This document shows, in pieces, positions 37,036-45,092 of a stretch of DNA of 64,000 bases; the first letter of the stretch is position 1, and each line of letters begins with the position of its first letter. This DNA is from Arthrobacter sp. U41. GTDB lineage: Bacteria; Actinomycetota; Actinomycetes; Actinomycetales; Micrococcaceae. The stretch is taken from assembly GCF_007679325.1 (NCBI RefSeq), contig NZ_VEGI01000001.1:1426001-1490000 (forward strand). The letters run 5' to 3'. A model generated the notes under the pieces. That model saw only the letters and a program-made list of their open reading frames with translations. It did no database searches and was not told the origin of the DNA. The translations under genes and the position numbers were made by a program.

Positions 37036-39420
37036 GTGAACCCACATGAGTCCCTGATTCCTTTGCTGGGCCGCGGCCCGGACCCGGAACAGCTCCGTCA
37101 TGTGCGCACCATCCCGGCCCGCCAGGCCGTCCACGCCCCGTGGCCCGAGTGGGCGCACCCCGATCTGGTGGATGCCTACGGTAGCCTCGGCATCCACGAG
37201 CCGTACCGCCACCAGATCCAGGCTGCCGAACTCGCCCACGCCGGCGAGCACGTGGTGATCGCCACCGGCACCGCGTCCGGAAAATCGCTGGCCTACCAGC
37301 TGCCGGCGCTCGATGCGGTCCACCGTTCCGAACTGCGGGTCCTCGCCGATCCGGGCAAGATCCACGACGACGGCGCCGTCACCCTGTATCTTTCCCCCAC
37401 CAAGGCCCTGGCGGCGGACCAGTTGGCCGCCATCCGGGCGCTGCAGCTCCCCACCGTCCGGGCCGAGACTTACGACGGTGACACCGACCCCGCGTCCCGC
37501 CGGTGGATCCGCGACCACGCGAACTTCATTCTGGCCAACCCGGACATGCTGCACTTCGGGATCCTGCCCAACCACGCCTGGTGGGCCCGTTTCTTCCGCC
37601 GGCTGCGCTACGTGATCGTGGACGAGGCCCACAGCTACCGCGGCGTCTTCGGATCCCACGTTGCCAACCTCATGCGCCGGCTGCGCCGCATCTGCGCCTA
37701 CTACAGCCCTGACGGCTCCGGGCCGGTTTTCATCGCAGCCTCCGCCACGGCGTCCGAGCCCGGCAAGTCCTTCGGCCGGCTCATCGGCGCGCCGGTCCGC
37801 GCGGTGGCCGAGGACTCCTCACCCCACGGTTCCACCACCGTCGCGTTCTGGGAACCTGCCCTGACCGAACTCCGCGGCGAGAACGGCGCCAAGGAACGGC
37901 GGACGGCCGTGGCGGAAACCGCGGACCTGCTGGCCACTCTGGTGTCCTCGCGGGTGCGGACCATCGCCTTCATCAAGTCCCGGCGCGGCGCGGAGACCAT
38001 CGCCACCATCACCAAGCGCCTCCTTGACGAGGTGGACCCCAGCCTGCCGCAGCGTGTGGCGGCCTACCGTTCCGGCTACCTGCCGGAGGAGCGCCGCGCC
38101 CTGGAGAAAGCGCTGCGCTCCGGCGAGTTGCTGGGCGTCTCCAGCACGTCGGCCCTGGAGCTGGGCATCGACATCTCCGGCCTCGACGCCGTGCTGGTCG
38201 CCGGCTGGCCGGGGACCCGCGCGTCGTTGTTCCAACAGATCGGCCGGGCCGGCCGGGCCGGCCAGGATGCCATTGCCGCGTTCGTCGCGAGTGATGACCC
38301 GCTGGACACCTACCTGGTGAACCACCCCGAGGCGATCTTCGACGTCTCCGTGGAGGCCACCGTCTTCGACCCGTCCAATCCCTACGTGCTGGGGCCGCAC
38401 CTGTGTGCCGCCGCCGCCGAACTGCCGCTGGGGGACGGCGAGCTGGGGCTGTTCGGCGCCACATCCGAGAAATTGCTCGATCAGCTGGTGACCCAGGGCT
38501 ACCTGCGCCGCCGGCCCGCCGGATGGTTCTGGACCCACCCGCAAAGCGCCGCGGCCATGGTGAACCTGAGGGCCGACGGCGGCGGCCCGGTGAGCATTGT
38601 GGACGCCGACACGGGGTCCCTGCTCGGGACCATGGATTCCCCGCAGACCCACTACCAGGCCCACACCGGCGCCGTCTACGTCCACCAAGGCGAGAGCTAC
38701 GTGGTGGAGGACCTGAACGAGGACGATCACTGCGTAGTGGTGCGGCGGGCGAACCCGGACTACTACACCACCGCCCGGGACGTAACCCAGATCGAGGTTC
38801 TCGAGACGCAGCGCACCACCCAGTGGGGCGACGTGGCGGTGCATTTCGGTGATGTGAAAGTGACAACGCAGGTGGTCTCCTTCCAGCGCAAGGCCCTGAT
38901 TTCCAATGAGGTCCTCGGTGAGGAACCGCTGCAACTGGGGGCACGGGACTTGTTCACCAAGGCGGTGTGGTTTGTTATGGACAACCGCTCGCTGACCGGT
39001 GCGGGGCTGATCGAGGCTCAGTTCCCCGGCGCCCTGCACGCCGCGGAACACGCTGCGATCGGACTCCTGCCCCTGGTTGCGTCCAGCGACCGCTGGGACA
39101 TCGGCGGGGTGTCCACGGCCATCCACGCCGACACCGGGGTGCCGACCATCTTTGTCTACGACGGCCACCCCGGCGGGGCGGGCTTCGCCGAACGCGGCTA
39201 CGACAAGGCCAAGGTCTGGCTCGCTGCCACCCGTGACGCAATCAAGGCCTGCGAGTGCGAGTCCGGCTGTCCGTCGTGTGTGCAGTCGCCCAAGTGCGGC
39301 AACAAAAATAATCCGCTCGATAAGGACGCCGCCGTTACCCTCATCGATGTGCTGCTCCAGGACGCGACGGAACAAATGCACACCGGGCAGCCGGACCACG
39401 CGGCCCCGCTGCAGGCCTAG
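37036..39420 (+). CDS. DEAD/DEAH-box helicase with DUF1998 zinc-type domain (MrfA-like)
   Basis: 794 aa. Superfamily 2 motifs: Q-motif region 'YRHQIQAAELA', Walker A 'ATGTASGKSLAYQLP' near 75, 'VIVDEAHSYRGVFGSHVANL' (DEAH) near 200, 'FIAASATASEPG' (motif III) and 'GRAGRAGQDA' (motif VI, 'QIGRAGRAG') near 415. The C-terminal DUF1998 region carries four cysteines in 'CECESGCPSCVQSPKCGNKN' near 740. Bacillus MrfA of this type is a DNA repair helicase. The start is GTG 37036. A homolog occupies the equivalent position near topA and tad genes in mycobacteria. Confidence 0.94.
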   Translation: MNPHESLIPLLGRGPDPEQLRHVRTIPARQAVHAPWPEWAHPDLVDAYGSLGIHEPYRHQIQAAELAHAGEHVVIATGTASGKSLAYQLPALDAVHRSELRVLADPGKIHDDGAVTLYLSPTKALAADQLAAIRALQLPTVRAETYDGDTDPASRRWIRDHANFILANPDMLHFGILPNHAWWARFFRRLRYVIVDEAHSYRGVFGSHVANLMRRLRRICAYYSPDGSGPVFIAASATASEPGKSFGRLIGAPVRAVAEDSSPHGSTTVAFWEPALTELRGENGAKERRTAVAETADLLATLVSSRVRTIAFIKSRRGAETIATITKRLLDEVDPSLPQRVAAYRSGYLPEERRALEKALRSGELLGVSSTSALELGIDISGLDAVLVAGWPGTRASLFQQIGRAGRAGQDAIAAFVASDDPLDTYLVNHPEAIFDVSVEATVFDPSNPYVLGPHLCAAAAELPLGDGELGLFGATSEKLLDQLVTQGYLRRRPAGWFWTHPQSAAAMVNLRADGGGPVSIVDADTGSLLGTMDSPQTHYQAHTGAVYVHQGESYVVEDLNEDDHCVVVRRANPDYYTTARDVTQIEVLETQRTTQWGDVAVHFGDVKVTTQVVSFQRKALISNEVLGEEPLQLGARDLFTKAVWFVMDNRSLTGAGLIEAQFPGALHAAEHAAIGLLPLVASSDRWDIGGVSTAIHADTGVPTIFVYDGHPGGAGFAERGYDKAKVWLAATRDAIKACECESGCPSCVQSPKCGNKNNPLDKDAAVTLIDVLLQDATEQMHTGQPDHAAPLQA

Positions 39421-39496
39421 CCGAGGCTGGCGGGACATGCCCCCGGCGGCGGCTGGCACCGGCTCAGGACCGATCAGGGCGACGGCGGGCACCGGC

Positions 39497-39994
39497 TCAC
39501 GGCGGCGGGCCTGCTCTGGCCAGTCCGGTTGCCCCGCCCACGGGCGTCCGGATTTCCAGCTCCGTGCGGACCTGCACAGTACTACCTGCCCCTTCCGAAC
39601 AGTTGAGAATCCTGGCGCCATTCCTGCGCGCGACGTCCGCGGCGACTGCGCACGGTTCGCCGGGAGTGATTCCCCGGGCAGCATCCGCGGCGGCGAGGGC
39701 GGCCAAATCCGCCGCGGCCGCCGCGCGGAACGCCATCGCCCCCGACTGGGCCAGCAACATGGTCAGGACCGCCGCGAAAACGACCAGCATTCCCAGCCCC
39801 AGCGCCAGGACGGTTCCAGCGCCACGTTCCGGGTGTTCCTGGTCGTCCGGCCGTTCCGGCCTATCGGGGTGCTCCGGCTGTTCCTGGTGTTCCGGTTCCG
39901 CGTGTTTCGGCTGTTCCCGCTTTTTCGGTTGCTCCTGGCTCTTGGTTGAACCGTGATCGCCCGGGGCTGACCTGCGGGTTGTTAGCCTGCTCAT
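39497..39994 (-). CDS. TadG-like secreted/pilus-locus protein with charged repeat segment
   Basis: 165 aa. It resembles the Rv3654c-type TadE/G-like proteins at the end of actinobacterial tad loci. 'GAGTVLALGLGMLVVFAAVL' is the prepilin-like membrane segment, followed by 'FRAAAAADLAALAAADAARG' and two cysteines ('GEPCAVAAD', 'ILNCSEG'). Before the helix is an unusual stretch of about 40 residues dominated by Glu, Gln, Pro, His and Arg ('EHPDRPERPDDQEHPER'). ATG 39994 overlaps the preceding stop (ATGA). Confidence 0.82.
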   Translation of the reverse strand: MSRLTTRRSAPGDHGSTKSQEQPKKREQPKHAEPEHQEQPEHPDRPERPDDQEHPERGAGTVLALGLGMLVVFAAVLTMLLAQSGAMAFRAAAAADLAALAAADAARGITPGEPCAVAADVARRNGARILNCSEGAGSTVQVRTELEIRTPVGGATGLARAGPPP

Positions 39995-40485
39995 GCGGCC
40001 AGGACCTGCAGCTGATGGTGCCAGACCTCGGGAACCCTGACAGCAGCTGACGGACCGGACGATTCGCCGCGGACCCACGCCCGGGCCGAGAGTGTCCACG
40101 GAAGAAGCGAACCCACAGCTCCGGGAACCCTGCCCGACACCGTCACGCTAAGCCACCCACCGTCGGACGCCACGGCTGCTGCCGCCGTGTTGCCGGCGAG
40201 CCGGCGGACGATGACGTCCACCGCGGCGGCATCTTCACCCCGGGCCAGGGCACGGGCGCCCGCCCTGGCTGCTTCCTCCAGACGCAGCTGGGTGACGCCC
40301 GCCGCCGAACCGGCCAGTAGCATGGCGAGAAGGAGCAGGACCGCGGGCAGCGCCACCGCAAACTCGGCCGTTACGGCGCCGCGGCACGTCCCGCCACCTG
40401 AGCCCGGCCGCCACCGGGCGGTCGCTGCTGCGCGCGGAGTTGCCGGTGCCGCGCCCATTCCTACGGCTGGCCGTCCCGTCCTCAT
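39991..40485 (-). CDS. TadE-family pilus assembly protein (pseudopilin)
   Basis: 164 aa. 'GAVTAEFAVALPAVLLLLAM' near residue 36 is the type IV prepilin-like cleavage and helix region (G before A-V-T-A-E-F). The rest is a small extracytoplasmic domain. TadE proteins are minor pseudopilins needed for Flp pilus biogenesis. ATG 40485 overlaps the prepilin gene stop (ATGA), so translation is coupled. Confidence 0.88.
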   Translation of the reverse strand: MRTGRPAVGMGAAPATPRAAATARWRPGSGGGTCRGAVTAEFAVALPAVLLLLAMLLAGSAAGVTQLRLEEAARAGARALARGEDAAAVDVIVRRLAGNTAAAAVASDGGWLSVTVSGRVPGAVGSLLPWTLSARAWVRGESSGPSAAVRVPEVWHHQLQVLAA

Positions 40486-40763
40486 GGCAAGGCGAGCGCC
40501 GTGCGGATGAGGTTCAGCAGGAAACCCCGCACCTCGTCACTGCGCATGATAAACACGAGAATGCCCGCAAACCCGACGGCGGCGAGGGTGGCGATGGCGT
40601 ACTCGGCCGTCGCCATTCCTGCCTCGGAGCCAAATAGCTTTCCCGGCCTTCGTGTCCGGAGCGCGTTACTTGCTCCCGGATAGATTTCGCGGATCTCAGC
40701 ATCCTCCGTTTCGGCGTGGACAATCCCGGACGTGCGGGCGGGCGCAAAATGATGGGTTGACAT
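40482..40763 (-). CDS. DUF4244 protein, probable Flp-type prepilin
   Basis: 93 aa. 'GMATAEYAIATLAAVGFAGI' has the prepilin peptidase pattern (Gly, then a Glu at +5) and one membrane helix, after a 48-residue hydrophilic leader. This DUF4244 family holds the major pilin position in actinobacterial tad loci. SD AAAGGAAA precedes the ATG at 40763. The 179-nt gap before it is the only sizeable one in the locus, so a separate promoter for the pilin is likely. Confidence 0.88.
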   Translation of the reverse strand: MSTHHFAPARTSGIVHAETEDAEIREIYPGASNALRTRRPGKLFGSEAGMATAEYAIATLAAVGFAGILVFIMRSDEVRGFLLNLIRTALALP

Positions 40764-40942
40764 GGGACTTTCCTTTCGTTGGATTCCGGCGGGACCGCCG
40801 GCAGATTCCACTCTTCCGTCTGCGTCCACGGCCAGTAAGGTGCGCTTGCTGCCAAGTGGAAAAGGTCCGGCGCAGGGCAGGCTGTGGGGGAATACTCGCT
40901 GCCAGGGCGCGTCCCGCGGCCGCCGGGATCGGCCTCGCGGAA

Positions 40943-41554
40943 TCAACCCGGCAGCATCGCCAGCAGCACAGGTACCACGCCCAGGCAGACGAACGCCGGC
41001 AGGGAACACAAGCCGAGCGGGACAACGAGCTTCACCCCTAAGGCCGCGGCCTGTTTCTCCGCGGCCCGGAACCGCTCCCGGCGCATGCGTGCCGCCTGGG
41101 CGTAGAGGATGGCGGACGAGGGCGCGCCGGTGAGCGCGGCAAACCCCAGGGCATCGCGCAGGGCAAGAAGGCCCGGCGAGCGGACGCTGGAGCTGCGCCA
41201 GGCCGTGTCCCAGTCGGCGCCGATGGCGAGCGCCGCGACGACCGGCCGCAGCGGACCACGGAGATCCGGCGATGCCAGCTCGGCCACTAGCGCCAGGGCA
41301 CGGCCGAGTCCGGCTCCCGCGTCGAGCATGGCGCCGATCAGTTCCAGCATCATCGCCGTATCACGGACCCCGGACCCGCCGGCTTCTCCCATAGCCTGAT
41401 CGCCGCGGCGGGTCCGGCCCGGCTCTGCGTCGTCCGGGGCACGCTGCATCCGGCGCCTGAGTCGCCGCCGTGCCCTGCCCCTGTCGGACAAAGCAATGGC
41501 GGCGGCGACCCCCAAAAGCGCAACCACCGCCAGCCCGGCCGCGATTGGCGTCAC
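40943..41554 (-). CDS. tadC: TadC-like type II secretion F-family inner membrane protein
   Basis: 203 aa from GTG 41554, which overlaps the tadB stop (GTGA). T2SSF domain: 'MLELIGAMLDAGAGLGRALA' near 75, 'ASPDLRGPLRPVVAALAIG' and C-terminal helices 'LVVPLGLCSLPAFVCLGVVP'. With TadB it forms the membrane platform of the Tad pilus. An ATG at 41596 would give 14 more residues but a large overlap. Confidence 0.88.
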   Translation of the reverse strand: MTPIAAGLAVVALLGVAAAIALSDRGRARRRLRRRMQRAPDDAEPGRTRRGDQAMGEAGGSGVRDTAMMLELIGAMLDAGAGLGRALALVAELASPDLRGPLRPVVAALAIGADWDTAWRSSSVRSPGLLALRDALGFAALTGAPSSAILYAQAARMRRERFRAAEKQAAALGVKLVVPLGLCSLPAFVCLGVVPVLLAMLPG

Positions 41555-42378
41555 GGCTGAAGCCCCTCCGCTGCCCGGACCAGACGGGCGGACCATAACC
41601 GGCCCCCGGCTGTGAGCGCCAGGCCCGCGGCGAGCGTCGCCACGCCCCAGGGGGTTCCCAGCAGGACCTCGACGGGGTCGACGCCCAGGAGCAACCCCAA
41701 ACCAAGTCCTAGGAACGGCAGCCAGGTCAAGAGCCGTACAGTCGCGCGGGGCCCGGCCAACGCCGTCTGACGGGCGGCCTCGGCGTCATCCTCTGCTTCC
41801 AGCTGGGCGGCGAAGCGCGTCAACACGTCCGCCAGCGGGCAGCCGGTGGCTTCGGCAACGTCAAAGCAAGCGGCGAGTTGAAACCAGACGCGGCGTTCGT
41901 AGGCCCACGCGCGTGCACCGCTGTTTCTGGTCTTCCTTGCTGTCCGGCCGGGTGTCGCCGCTCCGGCGGAGCGGATGGCGGCTCCCACGGGAGCCCCGCG
42001 CATCGCGGCCGCGCGGGCTCCAGCGAGCATCCGCACGGTTTCCGTCGCCAGGACCTGCTGGCCGGGAGCGGCTCCCCCGGACACGGAACCCGAGGCATCG
42101 GCGCCCACATACAAGAGCCACAACTCATCCCACAGGCGGGCGGGAGTGCGTCCTCCCCTCAGCAGTGCCGCCAACTGCTGAACGATCAGGTTCATAGGCA
42201 CCACGGGAGCGCTTCTGCTCCGCCATCGGGACGCCGGGCCCGGAAGCGCCTCCGCACCGGCGGTTGGAACCCGCAGTGCTCCGGAAAGGGCCGCGCGAAG
42301 CCGCCGGGGTGGGGCACCCGCCGTCGAAAACGCCAGGCACACAGCAAGTGCCAAAACTCCCATGAGTACGGCCGTCAC
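41551..42378 (-). CDS. tadB: TadB-like type II secretion F-family inner membrane protein
   Basis: 275 aa from GTG 42378, which overlaps the tadA stop (GTGA). Two N-terminal hydrophobic segments are followed by the T2SSF region ('VWFQLAACFDVAEATGCPLA', 'DVLTRFAAQLEAEDDAEAA') and two C-terminal helices ('WLPFLGLGLGLLLGVDP'). It is a platform protein of the Tad pilus. A longer start at ATG 42447 would extend into tadA by 73 nt. Confidence 0.88.
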   Translation of the reverse strand: MTAVLMGVLALAVCLAFSTAGAPPRRLRAALSGALRVPTAGAEALPGPASRWRSRSAPVVPMNLIVQQLAALLRGGRTPARLWDELWLLYVGADASGSVSGGAAPGQQVLATETVRMLAGARAAAMRGAPVGAAIRSAGAATPGRTARKTRNSGARAWAYERRVWFQLAACFDVAEATGCPLADVLTRFAAQLEAEDDAEAARQTALAGPRATVRLLTWLPFLGLGLGLLLGVDPVEVLLGTPWGVATLAAGLALTAGGRLWSARLVRAAEGLQP

Positions 42379-43791
42379 TCCTCTCCCCTGCCCTGGTCCC
42401 CCTGCGCCGCTAGCTCCTGCGGTTGCGCTGGACCGGCGCGGCCGCATAGGTCATCCTTTCCCGCGCTCAACCCGCCGACGGCCGGCCCGCCAGGGTCCGG
42501 CCCGCCAGGGTCCGGCCCCCCAGGGTCCGGCCCGCCAGGGTCCGGCCCGCCAGGGTCCAGCCCGCCAGCGTCCAATTCCCCAGGGTCCAGCCCGAGGCGT
42601 TCCGCGAGTTTGGGCCAGGCTGGCCCCGCGCGGACTGCCCCGCCGCAGATGTCCAGCGCGGAGCGGACCAGCAGGCCGGCAGCGCTGCCTTCCAGCAGGC
42701 CGATGCAGGACACAGTCCGCCCGTTGTTGAGCCTTTCCACGTGGACCACAACGTCGAGGGCGCTGGCCGCCTGCAGGCGCACAGCGTCCTGCCCCATGCC
42801 GGCCAACGCCCCGAGGGCTGTCAGCCTGGCGGGGACGTCGGCCGCGGTATTGGCGTGAATGGTGCCGCCGCCTCCGCTGTGGCCGGTATTCATGGCAGCG
42901 AGGAGTTCCCGCACTTCGGCGCCCCGGCACTCACCCACCACCAGCCGGTCCGGCCGCATCCTCAAGGACTGCCGCACGAGCTCGCCCAAATCCACCTTCC
43001 AGGTTGCCGTGCCGCGCCTCCAGCGAGACGACGTGCGGGTGCACCGGGTTCAGTTCCGCGGCATCCTCAATCAGGACCAGCCGCTCACCCGGCGCACACA
43101 GGCCAAGGAGCGTGGCGAGCAGCGTTGTCTTCCCCGACCCTGTCGCGCCGCTGATCAGGAAACTCAGACGGCGTTCCAGCATCCGTTCCAGCACGGCCTG
43201 CACGCGGACCCCAAACATGCCGTTCCGCCGCAGCTCGTCCATGGAGAAGACCCGCTCACGCCGGATCCTGATACTCAGCAGGGTCCCCGCCGTGGAAATG
43301 GGCGGCAGGACAGCATGGACCCGGAAGCCGCCGTCGAGCCTGATGTCAACGCAGGGCGAACCATCGTCCAGGCGCCGTCCGCCGGCAGCCACGAGCCGCG
43401 CGGCCAGCGCACGGACCTGCTGTTCACCGGAGAAGGCCAGAGGTGCCCTCTCGAGTCCGTCCCCGCGGTCCAGCCAGACGGCGCCGGGGCCGTTCACGAA
43501 GATGTCTGTCACGGACGGGTCCCGGACCAGCGCCTGCAGCGGTCCGAGACCGTTCAACTCCGCGCTGATCCCTTCGACCGCGGCCAGGGCGCCGGCCGTC
43601 CCCAGCAGGCGTCCGCTCGCTTGGACGGCGGCTGCCACGCGCGACGGGGTCACCGGCCCGGCGTCGGACATCACGGATTCCCGGACCGACTCCAGCAGCC
43701 GGGCATCAACGGAGCCGCGGGCCGGCGGCCGGTACCGCGGAGCCCCCGGGCGTCCGGCGTCGGGCGGGCCCGGCGCGGAGTGGGCGCTCAT
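42375..43791 (-). pseudogene. tadA: TadA/CpaF pilus ATPase, interrupted by a frameshift
   Basis: Two minus-strand frames together make one secretion ATPase. Frame 1 starts at ATG 43791 and holds the N-terminal domain, Walker A ('ISGATGSGKTTLLATLLGL') and 'LVLIEDAAELNPVHPHVVSL'. Homology then continues in another frame from about 42995: 'VDLGELVRQSLRMRPDRLVV', 'GECRGAEVRELLAAMNTGHS' (Walker B side and His box), to the stop at 42375. One extra G at about 42996 (or two missing bases) breaks the gene; frame 1 alone stops at 42931. It could be a real mutation, an assembly error or, less likely, programmed shifting. Starts and stops couple to tadZ and tadB. Confidence 0.85.
42491..42595. repeat. 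Seven tandem 15-bp repeats at the end of tadA
   Basis: Units of CAGGGTCCGGCCCGC type start every 15 bp at 42491, 42506, 42521, 42536, 42551, 42566 and 42581; the sixth is most diverged. They encode about seven (L/P)DPGG-like pentapeptides in the tadA tail and keep frame, as a minisatellite would. Confidence 0.9.
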
Positions 43792-44939
43792 GCGGAGTGT
43801 CCCGAGCCGAAGTCAAGCACCATGCCGGCGAACCGCCGCACCTTGCGCTGCCGTCCGGTGTCCAGCAGCCGCCCGTTCTCCGTGGCCGTCGCAGCGCGCC
43901 TAACGTCCGGCATGATGCCGGCGAGGGGCAGCCCGACGGACTCAGCTATCAACTCCGCATCCAGCACGGCCCCCGGCCTGCCCCGCACAACGAGCACAGT
44001 TTCCACCGGAGGAAGGTCCTGCAGGAGCCGGGCCGTTGCCACGGCCGCCCTCAGTAGCGCGGGCGCAACGACAATCATCCGGTCGCAGTCCCACGCGAAC
44101 AACCGCAGCGTTTCCCGCCCCCGGCCGATGTCCACCACCACCAGCTCGAAGCCGCGCCGGGCGGCGTCCAGCACTCCGGCCACGACTTCGGGGTCCACCC
44201 CGCCGTGGTTTTCCTTGTTCCCGGGCCAGGACAGGAACGGGAATCCACCGGCCAGGGGCAGGGAATCGGCGAGCTGGCGGGGATCGATCGTGCCATTCGC
44301 GTCAGCCAGATCCGGCCAGCGGAGACCGGCCGCTTCTTCGGCCGCGAGCGCCAGTTCCAGCCCGCCGCCCCACGGGTCTCCGTCTACCAGCAGGACACGC
44401 ACACCCCCGCGTGCGGCGGCATGGGCCAGCCAGACTGCGGCGGTGCTGGATCCCGCACCGCCGCAGCCGCCGACAATCCCAAGGACCAGTCCGCCCGGCT
44501 GGGGCGTGCGGGAGCGGCTGAGATACTCGGCGAGCCAGGTCGCGGCCTCGGGCAGCACTGCGACGCGTTCAGCGCCGATGGCAGCTGCCAGGTGCCACAG
44601 CCGGTCGCCGTCTTCGTTGAGGCCGACGAGGACCGCGGGCGACCGTCCCCGCGGCGGCAACTCGCTGATGTCACTGCCGACCAGCACCGCAGCGGCAGTG
44701 TCCCAGAAGGGCACCGCCTCCCTGAGGTTCCCCACCGTGCGCAGCTGGCCGCCCGTGGCCGCCACGATCCGTTCCACCTCGCCGCGCAGCAGCTCGAACC
44801 CCGTCACGAGCAGCGTCTCCGACGTCCCGTCCGGGAGCCACGGCCCGGCGCCCACCCCGGTGCTGGTCACCGAACCGGCGCCGCGCAGAAGGCCGTCCCC
44901 GGAACCGGGGCGGTGCGTGGGTAACTCGTGACGACTCAT
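43788..44939 (-). CDS. TadZ/CpaE-like P-loop protein (septum site-determining Ssd type)
   Basis: 383 aa. An N-terminal receiver-like domain (about 40-140) precedes a MinD/ParA-type ATPase with the deviant Walker A 'GIVGGCGGAGSSTAAVWLAH' near 155 (GGAGSST replaces the usual GKGGxGKT) and 'VLLVDGDPWGGGLELALA'. In mycobacteria the matching Rv3660c has been named Ssd. It probably places the Tad machine at its site. First gene of the tad operon; tadA overlaps its stop (ATGA). Confidence 0.9.
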   Translation of the reverse strand: MSRHELPTHRPGSGDGLLRGAGSVTSTGVGAGPWLPDGTSETLLVTGFELLRGEVERIVAATGGQLRTVGNLREAVPFWDTAAAVLVGSDISELPPRGRSPAVLVGLNEDGDRLWHLAAAIGAERVAVLPEAATWLAEYLSRSRTPQPGGLVLGIVGGCGGAGSSTAAVWLAHAAARGGVRVLLVDGDPWGGGLELALAAEEAAGLRWPDLADANGTIDPRQLADSLPLAGGFPFLSWPGNKENHGGVDPEVVAGVLDAARRGFELVVVDIGRGRETLRLFAWDCDRMIVVAPALLRAAVATARLLQDLPPVETVLVVRGRPGAVLDAELIAESVGLPLAGIMPDVRRAATATENGRLLDTGRQRKVRRFAGMVLDFGSGHSA

Positions 44940-45092
44940 GCGGCAACTCTTCCCGTCACCACATCCCGCCGTAACCCGGGCCCGCCCCTATGTGGACAAG
45001 CCGTGCGGAACAACCGGTGCTGACACCCCGGCTGAGAACCCGCTGCAGCCCGCTGGACAAGGGACTCCGCGCCGCAGGGCAGAATTGACCCT

